A stretch of DNA of 61,011 nt from Bacteroidales bacterium (lineage in GTDB: Bacteria; Bacteroidota; Bacteroidia; Bacteroidales; UBA932), in the NCBI GenBank assembly GCA_017442315.1, contig JAFRZX010000172.1, forward strand, positions 1 through 61,011. Reading direction: 5' to 3'. The notes under the pieces are model-generated. The model saw only the letters and a program-made list of their open reading frames with translations, did no database searches and had not been told where the DNA came from. A program made the translations under genes and the position numbers. Positions within the stretch are counted from its first letter, which is position 1, and every line of letters begins with the position of its first letter. Positions 18,060 to 26,527 of this stretch are shown piece by piece.

Positions 18060-20087
18060 TTACTCAACAGGAATGAACGAAACCGCCTGGCCGCCATCGG
18101 CTGCCATCTCTATAGTCAAGGTGTCCGAAGAGGTCACCTTGATTTTTTCTATCCTGTAGAACGTCTTGTCCGGAGCCTCTGTCCCGTCAGGCTGAGTCAC
18201 CACAGGTGCATCTGGATCGTCAGCATAGACTGTCGCCAGATAAACCACCTCAGGCTTGAGGAAATCAAGACTTATCTCCAAAGTACGCGCCTTGGAATCC
18301 GTTCCTGCACCAAGGAAAAATTTATCTCCGGCACGGCGGGCAATTACGATATAATCTCCGATTTCCCCGGCAAGAGCCTCGGACCAGTCACAGTCTGGAT
18401 CGAAATCACGGAAGAACTGGAAGGCCGGATGTCCTTCATAGTTTTCGATAAGGTCACAGGCCATCTGAAGAGGAGAATACAACAGAACCCAGTTGGCTAT
18501 CTGCCGGGCAAGGGTGGTCTTGATGTATGTCCTGGAATTATCACCGTTCCATTCTTCACGTCCTGGAGTCGCACAAGCAGTCTTATAATATATATCGAAC
18601 ACACCAGGAGTGTAATCCATCGGACCGCTGAGAAGCCTGGTATAAGGCAGCACACATAGATGCTCGGAACTGTTTCCCTCGCTCCATGCATTCCACTCCA
18701 TGCCACGTGCTCCCTCACGTGTCATCATGTTAGGCCATGTACGGCGTATGCCGGTCTCTTTGATAGGTTCATGGGCATCAATGGCGATCTTATGCTCCGC
18801 AGCCTTTTCCACAACTTTCTGATAATGCTGCACACCACGCTGTGAATGATGTCTGATACCGTCCGGCATCCCGCCTGCATATCCCGTCTTGAGATAATGA
18901 ATCCCCAGACTTTCATAAAGCTCAAACGCCTTTTCCATATCCCTCTCATACTCAAATATGCTTCCTCCTGTCTCATTGTGCATCCAAAGCGACACACCCT
19001 TTTCAGCAGCATAAGAGGCAATCTTCTCAAGATCGAAGTCTTCATAAGCCTCGCAATAGTTGAAATGCTGGCTTCCTCCCCAATTCTCCCAGCCTTTATT
19101 CCATCCCTCGAACAAGACTCCTCCGATATTGTTGGCTGCGGCGAAATCTATATGTCTCAAGGCATTTTCCGTGGTCGCACCATGACGCGGACCCATTGTC
19201 CACACCTGCGTCCCAAGATGCATTCCCCACCAGACTCCCACATATTTCTGCGGACGGATCCAAGAGACATCCTCTATGGCGCAAGGATCGTTAAGATTAA
19301 GTATCAGAGATGAATTTATCAGACCTACTGCACTCTGTGCCAGCTGGATTGTCCTCCAAGGAGTAACGAAACATGCACCGACACGCGCAAGAGTACCATC
19401 CGGACGAGGAGCAAGTTCGCTCTTGAAATCAAGGCTGTCCTGCCGGTACAGGTTCATTTCAGGAAAATCATACAAGGCAGCCTCATGGATGCTTCCATAC
19501 ACATCTCCCATCCTGAATGTAAACGGTGTATTTGTATTTTCCACAGCACTGACAGCCAGTTCACGATATGGCAGTTCATATCCGGAAAAATAACTTGCAA
19601 TGCTCCAGCTGACACCGTCCTGGGCAAAATTGAAACGGGTGTTGTCTCCTGTTATGGTAAGGGAATCTGCAACTACGTCAGATGCATCATATTCATAACG
19701 ATATCCGATTCCGTCATCGAATGCCCTGAACTTCAATGTCAAGGCAACGCCCTCAGCATTCTCCAGAACAACAGCCATTTCCTCATGTCTGTCAAGCATC
19801 TGCTTGTTTTCTCCCCAAGGCTGTACCCACTCTTGATTGACCTTGCTCCTCCTGACATCCTTTACCATGAAACCTGATGCCAGCTGCGTCTCGACAGCCT
19901 CAAGACCCATAGAAGATAATCCGATTACTTCCTGTCCATAAGCCATGACCTGATATTGAGGGACCCCGCATTCATTGACCGAGAAAGAGACAGTAATATC
20001 GCGCGAAGGAGACTTTAAATCCATGCTGGCTGCACATCCGGACAGAAGCAGGACAAGTGCAACGATAAAGTTTGATCTGAAGTTCAT
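18060..20087 (-). CDS. GH97 alpha-glucosidase-type enzyme
   Basis: A 675-residue lipoprotein (LVLLLSGCAAS) of family GH97, the SusB family. It has the N-terminal beta-sandwich (residues about 25-280), the TIM barrel ('KYVGVWWGMHLG', 'GVLFEGWNKGWENW', 'LWMHNETGG', 'AIDAHEPIKETGIRRTWPNMMTREGARGMEWNAW') and a C-terminal beta domain. At the site where retaining GH97 enzymes carry the nucleophile Asp I read 'YLKTGYAGG', and Glu is present in 'HNET' and 'MEWNAW'. That pattern fits the inverting alpha-glucosidase branch. It lies 7 bases after the ECF sigma gene, in one operon with it. In this setting it could remove the alpha-glucose caps of immature N-glycans; that role is inferred. Confidence 0.9.
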   Translation of the reverse strand: MNFRSNFIVALVLLLSGCAASMDLKSPSRDITVSFSVNECGVPQYQVMAYGQEVIGLSSMGLEAVETQLASGFMVKDVRRSKVNQEWVQPWGENKQMLDRHEEMAVVLENAEGVALTLKFRAFDDGIGYRYEYDASDVVADSLTITGDNTRFNFAQDGVSWSIASYFSGYELPYRELAVSAVENTNTPFTFRMGDVYGSIHEAALYDFPEMNLYRQDSLDFKSELAPRPDGTLARVGACFVTPWRTIQLAQSAVGLINSSLILNLNDPCAIEDVSWIRPQKYVGVWWGMHLGTQVWTMGPRHGATTENALRHIDFAAANNIGGVLFEGWNKGWENWGGSQHFNYCEAYEDFDLEKIASYAAEKGVSLWMHNETGGSIFEYERDMEKAFELYESLGIHYLKTGYAGGMPDGIRHHSQRGVQHYQKVVEKAAEHKIAIDAHEPIKETGIRRTWPNMMTREGARGMEWNAWSEGNSSEHLCVLPYTRLLSGPMDYTPGVFDIYYKTACATPGREEWNGDNSRTYIKTTLARQIANWVLLYSPLQMACDLIENYEGHPAFQFFRDFDPDCDWSEALAGEIGDYIVIARRAGDKFFLGAGTDSKARTLEISLDFLKPEVVYLATVYADDPDAPVVTQPDGTEAPDKTFYRIEKIKVTSSDTLTIEMAADGGQAVSFIPVE

Positions 20088-20094
20088 AAAGAAA

Positions 20095-20664
20095 TTATAG
20101 CTGCATAAAGAATATAAGCAGGAGAGGGAGATAGTCCTTCAGACGGATACGGATCTGGGCCAGGGTATTTGAAATCTCCCGCTTGACCTTGCGTGGAGTT
20201 ATGCCATATTTCTGAGCTATCTCGTTGTATGTGAGGCCCTCAAAACGGCTTGCACAGAATATTTCCCTGGTCTGTGACGGCATCGAAGAAAGAAACTCTC
20301 TGAAAATCTTTGTTACATCTGCCTCAAAAAGGAATCCAAGATCTTCGGATGCAAGCATTTCCGTCTCGACGATCAGGGCTTTATATGCATCCGTATGCAT
20401 CTCCTGACGTATCCTCATACGGGTCATCCTGTCTCTTAGATGATTAAGGCATCTGTTCCTGACTGTCTGAAGAATATATGCCTCAGGGACTGTCCTGAGG
20501 TCAATCCTGTCATGATTGTCCCAGAATGCAGTGAAACTTTCTGCAACTATATCCTCCGCCACAGTCTGGTCACGCACATATGACATTGCTATCGTAACAT
20601 ATTTATCACGATATCTCGTAAACAGAGCACCAAACTCCTGAGGGGTCATATCTGCGATTATCAT
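20095..20664 (-). CDS. ECF RNA polymerase sigma-70 factor, Bacteroidetes type
   Basis: A 189-residue sigma factor. Region 2 is at about residues 10-80 ('DQTVAEDIVAESFTAFWDN', 'RTVPEAYILQTVRNRCLNHLR') and region 4 at about 125-180 ('LPSMPSQTREIF'-like 'FLSSMPSQTREIF', 'EGLTYNEIAQKYGITPRKVKREI'). The hydrophobic tail 'YLPLLLIFFMQL' is usual in this group. Such factors pair with a FecR-type membrane anti-sigma and an STN-domain SusC that senses substrate. Both partners exist here, but 17 kb upstream at 34-38 kb instead of adjacent. The gene has its own primary-sigma promoter and is followed by GH97. Likely targets are the susC promoter region and perhaps the divergent mannosidase operon; neither can be proved from sequence. 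Confidence 0.93.
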   Translation of the reverse strand: MIIADMTPQEFGALFTRYRDKYVTIAMSYVRDQTVAEDIVAESFTAFWDNHDRIDLRTVPEAYILQTVRNRCLNHLRDRMTRMRIRQEMHTDAYKALIVETEMLASEDLGFLFEADVTKIFREFLSSMPSQTREIFCASRFEGLTYNEIAQKYGITPRKVKREISNTLAQIRIRLKDYLPLLLIFFMQL

Positions 20665-20691
20665 TTTTACAGGTATCCTTTAACAAACTTC

Positions 20692-20699
20692 CAAATATA
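20692..20699 (-). promoter_or_regulatory. Putative -7 box for the ECF sigma gene
   Basis: On the minus strand this reads TATATTTG, an exact TAnnTTTG match, 28 bases before the sigma ATG. A second match (TATTTTTG, 20701-20708) lies just upstream. No clean TTTG at -33 is seen. Confidence 0.5.
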
Positions 20700-20735
20700 G
20701 CAAAAATATCTCACATATAATGCCATTCCTGTAAA

Positions 20736-20783
20736 AATCACAGCATGCCCCTCCGGGGCTGTCGCACCTGCGACTGGGGGTAA
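20736..20783. repeat. 48-bp direct repeat, copy 1
   Basis: Begins AATCACAGCATGCCCC and ends GACTGGGGGTAA. Identical to 20881-20928 over all 48 bases. It contains a CCCC-TCC-GGGG mini-hairpin. The island 20736-20928 is much richer in GC than the window, and between the copies are two more hairpins (GCGTC/GACGC and GTATTTTG/CAAAATAC). No gene is supported in it. Confidence 0.9.
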
Positions 20784-20880
20784 GGGGGTCCCGAAGGGCG
20801 TCTGAAGACGCGCAACCGGGCCGGGTATTTTGTCTCGCAAAATACGGAAAGGCGGAAAGGTTGCCTGGGATTGCAGAAGC

Positions 20881-20928
20881 AATCACAGCATGCCCCTCCG
20901 GGGCTGTCGCACCTGCGACTGGGGGTAA
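20881..20928. repeat. 48-bp direct repeat, copy 2
   Basis: Second exact copy, 145 bp after the first. It ends 2 bases before the terminator stem of the CotH operon. The pair looks like a dispersed palindromic repeat family of Bacteroidales rather than a gene. Confidence 0.9.
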
Positions 20929-20930
20929 AT

Positions 20931-20963
20931 GAGGCCGAACAGGGACATGCCCTATTCGGCCTC
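20931..20963 (-). terminator. Terminator of the N-glycan binding and cleavage operon
   Basis: A 9-bp stem GAGGCCGAA / TTCGGCCTC continues after one mismatch with AGGG/CCCT around a 5-base loop. It lies 37 bases after the CotH stop and separates the long fecR-to-CotH operon from the sigma gene. The T-tract on the minus side is weak (ATTTACC). Confidence 0.75.
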
Positions 20964-20999
20964 ACTACCAACTTTAATTATTTATTAACCCTTATGGTA

Positions 21000-23003
21000 T
21001 CATTTATTGAAGAGCTTATCAAGAAGCACCTCTCTTTCCTGAGAAAGCGTCCTTATCCTCTGAATCTCGGAAGGATAATCCCTTGCAGGCATATTGGCCT
21101 CACCGCTATACTGATAGTAGAACGGCCACACCTCGAAGTTAGCCTCAATCGCCTTCGCCATATCAGCAGGAACCTCGGTCAGAACCCTTTCCGTCACAGC
21201 CTTGAGTTCCTCCTTCTTCTGAGCCCAGCGAGCAGCCACAAAAGCCCTGAATGTCTCATCAGTCCAAAGTCTGTGGAACCAGTCGTTATTCACATATGGC
21301 GGCATCCAGAAACCAGCATGGATCATCAGGCTTTCAAGAGGCTGATATTCCCAATGAGGAACGCGCTGGTCATTGTTCCAACCCTTATCGCAGTCCCATA
21401 TAGGGCCGAAGAATATCTTATCATATCCACGACGTTTGTACATATATGTACTTGTATAGCCGTCAAGATCGCCCACAAACTCCTTTATGATGACGAAATC
21501 TGCCAGAGTCTTCTCGTCAAAGTACTTTCGCCATCCCTTCTCAGGATCCTTATAATTGCTTCCATATAAAGCAGTTTCTGCCTGATTCAGGAAATCGGTT
21601 ATATACTCATACTGCGCCCTGTCATAGTCATCATCTTCAGGATACTTGTAAGTCATCTTTATCCCCTTGTATGAAGTATACTTATTGCCCTCATGAAGAT
21701 CTGTCTCGATGATATAACCTCCCGTAATCTTTTCAGGATCATCACCATCCTCGGCCTTTAGCTTATCCACGGCGATACGTCCGTCTGCACGCTGTACCTG
21801 GTCACTCATCTGATATACTCCCAGATACTCTCCATCCATATATCTTGTACGTCCGGTAGAACTGTCATAGTAATCGCCGGTCAGATATACATTTATGAAA
21901 CGGGAACAAGGAGTAAAGAGAACTGCCTTTTCATGGTGATAATTATCTGCAGGATTGAATAAGGTACGCGAATACTCGAACGCCAGATGAGTACGCAGAA
22001 GCGACTTGTCCATATCCTGAGCGAGAATCACCCAGCTCTTTTCCTTTGCATGATTCAGACCTATCGGGCTGAACTTCTCTGTGAATTTCATTCTGAAAGG
22101 CTTCTTAGGAAGACCCCAGGTAGAGTTTCCGCGGCCTCTCATCTCTATCTTTCCCTTCTCATCACTGTCCCACCAGCCTTCACCGGTAGATTCAGAAGTC
22201 TTGTCATAAAGTTCGATGTGAGTGTCAACATAGTTGTCCTTGCTGGAAATCAGATAATCCGGCTTCATATGAAGAACCGGAAGTTCTGTATTGATCTGAG
22301 GGCAGTTGAACACTACATGATACTCATTTGTGCTTCCATCTTCTGCAACCACAGTAACAGTAAAATCATCAGCAAAAGAAATCTTTGTCTTGTCAGACAC
22401 CACATCCTTGCCATTCACCTGCACATTCTCTCCGTTTGTCTCGAAAGAAGGAATGAGCATTTCCGGATTCTCTCCTTCTATCCACCTGAGATACATGGCA
22501 GAATAGGTTTTAGTCTGCTCGTCATAATCGAAAGCTATATCCCCAGTGAGATTAGTGTTTCTTGATTGCTTAAGAGAGAATGAGGTCATTTCCTTGTCCG
22601 TGCTGAGTATACGATGATCCTGAGTGACATCTATCACGACATCTTCGCACTCTTCAGCACTGACAGTGATCTGAGCCTCACGGAAATCCACTGACTCATT
22701 CCTCTCCACGATAATCTTAAGACTGCCGTTCGGAGACTTCTCATGGTCATGCATCAGGCTGAAAGAGCACCACTGCTCTGAAGGTACAACTTCAACCTCC
22801 CTGTTGCAATATAGTTCCAGCACGAATGAGGCTCCTTTTACCGGAGCTTCCAACGGATCCGATGCTATCTCAAGAACCGCAGCCTCCGGCTTCTTTGCAT
22901 CCTTTTCTTCCTCAACAGGCACAATTTCATCAGGCTTGCAGGAAACTGCAACAAAAAGAAACGCGCACAATGAGGCAAATAAATATTTCAAGGTTTTCTT
23001 CAT
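21000..23003 (-). CDS. BACON plus CotH-kinase-family lipoprotein
   Basis: Start chosen at 23003 (MKKTLKYLFASLCAFLFVAVSC, lipobox Cys22), giving 667 residues; the open frame extends 30 bases further up without a good leader. A BACON-like domain (about 45-130) and a beta-rich linker domain (about 130-240) precede the CotH region. That region shows 'MRGRGNSTWGLPKKPFRMKF', 'SWVILAQDMDKSLLRTHLA', 'GVYQMSDQVQ', 'GGYIIETDL', 'ADFVIIKEFVGDLDGY' and 'GPIWDCDKGWNND'. CotH proteins in spores are atypical protein kinases. In Bacteroidales they occur as surface lipoproteins beside glycan loci, with unknown substrate. It is the last gene of the operon, placed after three GH18-LamG pairs, with a hairpin just before it. 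Confidence 0.85.
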   Translation of the reverse strand: MKKTLKYLFASLCAFLFVAVSCKPDEIVPVEEEKDAKKPEAAVLEIASDPLEAPVKGASFVLELYCNREVEVVPSEQWCSFSLMHDHEKSPNGSLKIIVERNESVDFREAQITVSAEECEDVVIDVTQDHRILSTDKEMTSFSLKQSRNTNLTGDIAFDYDEQTKTYSAMYLRWIEGENPEMLIPSFETNGENVQVNGKDVVSDKTKISFADDFTVTVVAEDGSTNEYHVVFNCPQINTELPVLHMKPDYLISSKDNYVDTHIELYDKTSESTGEGWWDSDEKGKIEMRGRGNSTWGLPKKPFRMKFTEKFSPIGLNHAKEKSWVILAQDMDKSLLRTHLAFEYSRTLFNPADNYHHEKAVLFTPCSRFINVYLTGDYYDSSTGRTRYMDGEYLGVYQMSDQVQRADGRIAVDKLKAEDGDDPEKITGGYIIETDLHEGNKYTSYKGIKMTYKYPEDDDYDRAQYEYITDFLNQAETALYGSNYKDPEKGWRKYFDEKTLADFVIIKEFVGDLDGYTSTYMYKRRGYDKIFFGPIWDCDKGWNNDQRVPHWEYQPLESLMIHAGFWMPPYVNNDWFHRLWTDETFRAFVAARWAQKKEELKAVTERVLTEVPADMAKAIEANFEVWPFYYQYSGEANMPARDYPSEIQRIRTLSQEREVLLDKLFNK

Positions 23004-23020
23004 AGTTTGTTTTTTAACAA

Positions 23021-23050
23021 GAGGCAGAAGCACAGAAATCCTTCTGCCTC
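23021..23050 (-). terminator. Intra-operon hairpin before the CotH gene
   Basis: A perfect 10-bp stem (GAGGCAGAAG / CTTCTGCCTC) with a 10-base loop fills the gap between the third LamG lipoprotein and the CotH gene. It may cap the upstream mRNA or cut expression of CotH. Confidence 0.65.
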
Positions 23051-23068
23051 ATATAATAATTCAAAATA

Positions 23069-24721
23069 CTACCTGTCAGGAAGTGCAATTGACACCCAGT
23101 CGATGCCTGAGGTGCCGGAAATCAGGTCGTCCGACTGTCTGGCCACATCGAGTTCGCCATAAAGCGGATTACCACGTCCTGTCGCATCCTCAATGACAGC
23201 ACCCTCGCCCTTGGTGAACTTCCAATAAGAGAAGAGACCATCCGAAGCAGGATCCACTTCATAGAAGTGATTGTCAGCATTGATTTCCTCTGCTGTAAGA
23301 GCCTTGTTCCAGATACGTACTTCAGTTATCTGTCCGTAGAGGTCACGATCCGGAGCATATGAGTAGCCTACCCAGAAGCAGCGGTTACCGGATTGCTCAT
23401 AACTCCATGACGGAGAAAGATTCGGCTTCAGATGACCCGACCAGGTACCCAAAGAGTTGGATTGTCCCTTATGTTCACCATTGACATAAACATCCACATA
23501 ACTGTTTTTCAGTACGACGGCAATGTGATACCAGGTGTCAGGAACAAAATCAAACGGAACAGTGTAATTACCGTTCTTTGTTGCAACCTGAAGCTTTGTC
23601 AGATCCACTCCTGAGTCACCCATCCTGACAAGGAATTGTCCTTCGACTCCCATGAGCGTAAATATACCTCCTGACGGCTTGCCGAAATTATCAAACTTGA
23701 CCAGGCATTCATAAGTACATTGCTGCACAACACCAGGTCCACCACCTTCCCATTTAGGGAAAAGACGGTTTGATGTCATATCTGCGGCCCAATTGATGAT
23801 AGTCGCCACCTGGGTTACGGTAAATTCAAATCCGAGAGGTTCTTCTCCTTCTTCAGCATCTGTCTGAGTGAATCTGACAGTAGCGACCCTCTTTCCGGTA
23901 GCAAGGCCCTCAGCTGTGAAAGGAATGCCATTTTCCGTAGCTTCCCCGTATGTAAGCCACCCCTCGGCTCCTTCCATGGAAATTTCATACTCCACATTTG
24001 CAACAACAGGAATATTGACAGTCTCACCTTCTACTGCAAAGATGTAACTTTCAGCTGGAGCATAAAGCACATGCTTGGCATACTGAGTAACCTCAACTGT
24101 CACCGGGTCAAAGCCGGGAGCTGTGATTGTTATGGTTGCCTCCCTATCGTCAAGACCCTCAAGATCATCAGCCATAAAATAGATTTTTGCATCCCTTTCT
24201 GTCTCACCGGGAATAGTAGCCAGATATTCAAGCCACTCCTGTGCACCTTCGCTGAGAGTGAAACCGACATCGCGGTAGTGAGTTCTGCTTGAAGTAAGCT
24301 CTATCTCCACCTGCTCCGCCTCAAAGCCGAGAGAAAGTTCCGCATCAGAAACAAGATCAAATGTGTTGACCGGAATTTCTCCTGCACACGATAAAACAGT
24401 GAAAGTCGAAACCGCACTGCCTGACTTGAAAGTAAAGACAGCCTGACGATCTGTCTCTGTATTTGAATCGACAGTGAAAGTCACGACCTCACCATCTGCT
24501 CCTTCGGTTATGGAAGGTGTAACCCAATCAGCCGAAACATCTGCTGTGAGCGTCCATTCTGCGTTTGCAGTGACAATCACATCTGCAACACCACCCTTCG
24601 CGCCGAATGTAGCTGTACGCGGAGTCACTTCTATTGCATCCGGCTTAGGTGCATCCATCTGTTTGTCGTTACAGCTGAATAGCGCAAGGCATGCAACTGC
24701 AGCAAAAAACATCTTTTTCAT
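23069..24721 (-). CDS. BACON-LamG surface lipoprotein, pair 3
   Basis: Start at ATG 24721 (MKKMFFAAVACLALFSC) or two codons upstream at 24727. About 550 residues: lipobox, a BACON domain (about 35-115), two further BACON-like beta-sandwich segments to about 320, then a LamG/concanavalin-like domain ('ADMTSNRLFPKWEGGGPGVVQQCTYECLVKFD' split here at its conserved core, 'WYHIAVVLKNSYVDVYVNGE', 'CFWVGYSYAPDRDLYGQITEVRIW'), ending 'DWVSIALPDR'. It is clearly paralogous to the protein at 26528-28216. No catalytic motif is visible; binding of glycan or glycoprotein at the cell surface is the likely role. Confidence 0.8.
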   Translation of the reverse strand: MKKMFFAAVACLALFSCNDKQMDAPKPDAIEVTPRTATFGAKGGVADVIVTANAEWTLTADVSADWVTPSITEGADGEVVTFTVDSNTETDRQAVFTFKSGSAVSTFTVLSCAGEIPVNTFDLVSDAELSLGFEAEQVEIELTSSRTHYRDVGFTLSEGAQEWLEYLATIPGETERDAKIYFMADDLEGLDDREATITITAPGFDPVTVEVTQYAKHVLYAPAESYIFAVEGETVNIPVVANVEYEISMEGAEGWLTYGEATENGIPFTAEGLATGKRVATVRFTQTDAEEGEEPLGFEFTVTQVATIINWAADMTSNRLFPKWEGGGPGVVQQCTYECLVKFDNFGKPSGGIFTLMGVEGQFLVRMGDSGVDLTKLQVATKNGNYTVPFDFVPDTWYHIAVVLKNSYVDVYVNGEHKGQSNSLGTWSGHLKPNLSPSWSYEQSGNRCFWVGYSYAPDRDLYGQITEVRIWNKALTAEEINADNHFYEVDPASDGLFSYWKFTKGEGAVIEDATGRGNPLYGELDVARQSDDLISGTSGIDWVSIALPDR

Positions 24722-24736
24722 AAACATCTATTCAGG

Positions 24737-26449
24737 TTAATTATTGATCGGGTACGGTGTAGGGTCGTACTGACCTTCACCAAGTTTGTTATAGACATAC
24801 TGAGGCTCCTTAAGCGAACAATCATAGAAGCCATTGGAAGCATAATTGAACTGCTGCATGGATCTCTCCCTGTTATTCTGGACCGAAGATGATCCCGAAG
24901 GGTCAAAGGCAAACCACATTGCCCAGCCATAGCCCTTATCCGCAACTTCTTTCGGAATAAGGGAACTGTTCAACATGTTCTGCTGCAGATTCAGCTCCAC
25001 TGAAAATCCCGCACAACGGTCCAGACCCATATTATTGCCCATAGGATATCCTGCTCCGAAGTAATTCGGGAAAATCTGATCTACGAACTGCGTCTGGTCA
25101 ATGACAGCCCCATTTTCCTTGATAGTCGGAAGGTCGGAAATCTGACCATAAGCGAAAATCGAAACCTCTGTAGGCCAATAACACTCCTCCTTCATAGCCA
25201 TCTTAAGCTCGTATGCCAGGCGGGCAGCAGCAGCACTGGAAGAATGGGTAAACCATTGATTACCGATAATCGGAGGCTGTGAATACTCATCGTCAAGATT
25301 GACTCCGTCCAGTTTATACTTGCGGCAAGCCTCTGCAACTTCTCTGGCAAACTCTCTTGCACCCCAGTCGGAAAGCTGGCAGATTCCTGCAGGGGTATGG
25401 TTGCCAAGAAGTCCCAACTGAACCTTTATACCCTTTTTGCGAAGCGGCTGGATATAAGTCTCGGATTCTTCGAGGAGTGCCAGGACATTCGGATTGGTAT
25501 GCAGATAGACATAATCTCCATCAGCATTATAATTTATATTGGCAGCAAAGAGAACCACCAGATCGAAGAATGGCGTATCTTTCCCATCATCAAGGAGATA
25601 CTCCAAAGCATTCAAAGGATTAGTGTCATTCACTTCAAAGAACAAAGCATTCCGGACCTTTCCTTCCTTAGCGCTCTTGCGCGTCAGCACATAGTTCACA
25701 CGTTTGGCATCCTTTGCAAAAAAAGCCTCGCCCGACTTCACGCTTGCAAGGACTGGAACAAGATGGTTTTCTCCAAAAGCAAGGGCTGAAACCGCAATTG
25801 TAAGCTCCACTGGATCAGACCTGGTCTCTCCCGCAGGAATGGTCAGCTCTGTGGAAGCAAAAGCAACTGCATCATCGGGAACAGCCGTGCATGAGACATT
25901 TCTGATAAAGGCATATTCTCTTGCATACTCAGGATCCAGAGCGATTTCCACAACAATATCCTCTTCTGCAGCAGCTTCGATGGAAACGGAAACCGAAACA
26001 GAAAGAGAAGTTGCCGAGGTTGAAAATACATATTTATCTTCCTCATTATTGAGAGTGACTGCAACCCCATTCTCAGAATCTTCTGTCCATTCATCCTCAG
26101 GAACAAGTCCTGCCTGATGTACATTGATTCTTACAGGATCAGCTGTGCCGGCTGTAAAAACGATGCGGCCCACACGGGAACGTTCGGCAGTGTTATCAGT
26201 CACCTTCACGACAAGGGTCTCTCCCGCGCGTTCTGTACCCAACCACTCAGGAGCAGAAAAATCCCAACTGTCAGCAGTTGTGGAGACAGCAAGAGTCACA
26301 TCAGTGTTTTCAGCGGACTTGAACGAGAGTGCCGCTGACGGCTCCACTGAAAGAGTATCTTTTGCCTGCTCCGATTTTGCGCATGATGCTGCCGCAACGA
26401 GCAGCACCAAACATATCAATAGCGGATTGATCAGTGATTTGAATCTCAT
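24737..26449 (-). CDS. GH18 endo-beta-N-acetylglucosaminidase, second copy
   Basis: Start moved to 26449 (MRFKSLINPLLICLVLLVAAASC) from an upstream Met whose leader lies in a hairpin; 570 residues. Layout: lipobox, BACON domain (about 32-112), a DUF1735-like beta domain (about 125-255), and a GH18 barrel from about 265. The catalytic motif is DGVNLDDE at 381-388 with the acid Glu388. EndoH/EndoF-type GH18 enzymes cut between the two GlcNAc of the N-glycan core, and surface forms release high-mannose glycans for import. The protein shares 'YIQPLRKKGIKV', 'LDGVNLDDEYS' and 'VYNKLGEG.YDPTP' with the copy at 28287-29975. It is more diverged in its N-terminal half, suggesting a changed substrate preference. 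Confidence 0.88.
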   Translation of the reverse strand: MRFKSLINPLLICLVLLVAAASCAKSEQAKDTLSVEPSAALSFKSAENTDVTLAVSTTADSWDFSAPEWLGTERAGETLVVKVTDNTAERSRVGRIVFTAGTADPVRINVHQAGLVPEDEWTEDSENGVAVTLNNEEDKYVFSTSATSLSVSVSVSIEAAAEEDIVVEIALDPEYAREYAFIRNVSCTAVPDDAVAFASTELTIPAGETRSDPVELTIAVSALAFGENHLVPVLASVKSGEAFFAKDAKRVNYVLTRKSAKEGKVRNALFFEVNDTNPLNALEYLLDDGKDTPFFDLVVLFAANINYNADGDYVYLHTNPNVLALLEESETYIQPLRKKGIKVQLGLLGNHTPAGICQLSDWGAREFAREVAEACRKYKLDGVNLDDEYSQPPIIGNQWFTHSSSAAAARLAYELKMAMKEECYWPTEVSIFAYGQISDLPTIKENGAVIDQTQFVDQIFPNYFGAGYPMGNNMGLDRCAGFSVELNLQQNMLNSSLIPKEVADKGYGWAMWFAFDPSGSSSVQNNRERSMQQFNYASNGFYDCSLKEPQYVYNKLGEGQYDPTPYPINN

Positions 26450-26465
26450 TGTCTTCTTTTTAAAA

Positions 26466-26495
26466 GAGGCGGAAGCGCAAAAGCTCTCCCGCCTC
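26466..26495 (-). terminator. Intra-operon hairpin before the second GH18 gene
   Basis: A 7-bp GC-rich stem, GAGGCGG / CCGCCTC, with a 16-base loop sits in the 78-base gap between the LamG gene at 26528 and the GH18 ATG at 26449. It corresponds in place to the hairpins at 23021 and 28237. Confidence 0.5.
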
Positions 26496-26527
26496 AAATA
26501 ACACTTTAAATAAATGTCGAATATCTA

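Noticed and set aside
20667-20971. Open frames reading Pro/Arg/Gly-rich small proteins in the GC-rich island
   Set aside because: They arise from the 48-bp direct repeats and hairpins, lack ribosome sites and exist in several frames at once; composition is that of repeat DNA, not of a gene.
25704-26117. 137-codon Ser/Ala/Thr-rich frame antisense to the GH18 gene
   Set aside because: It is a shadow of the GH18 coding sequence on the other strand, with no start signals of its own.
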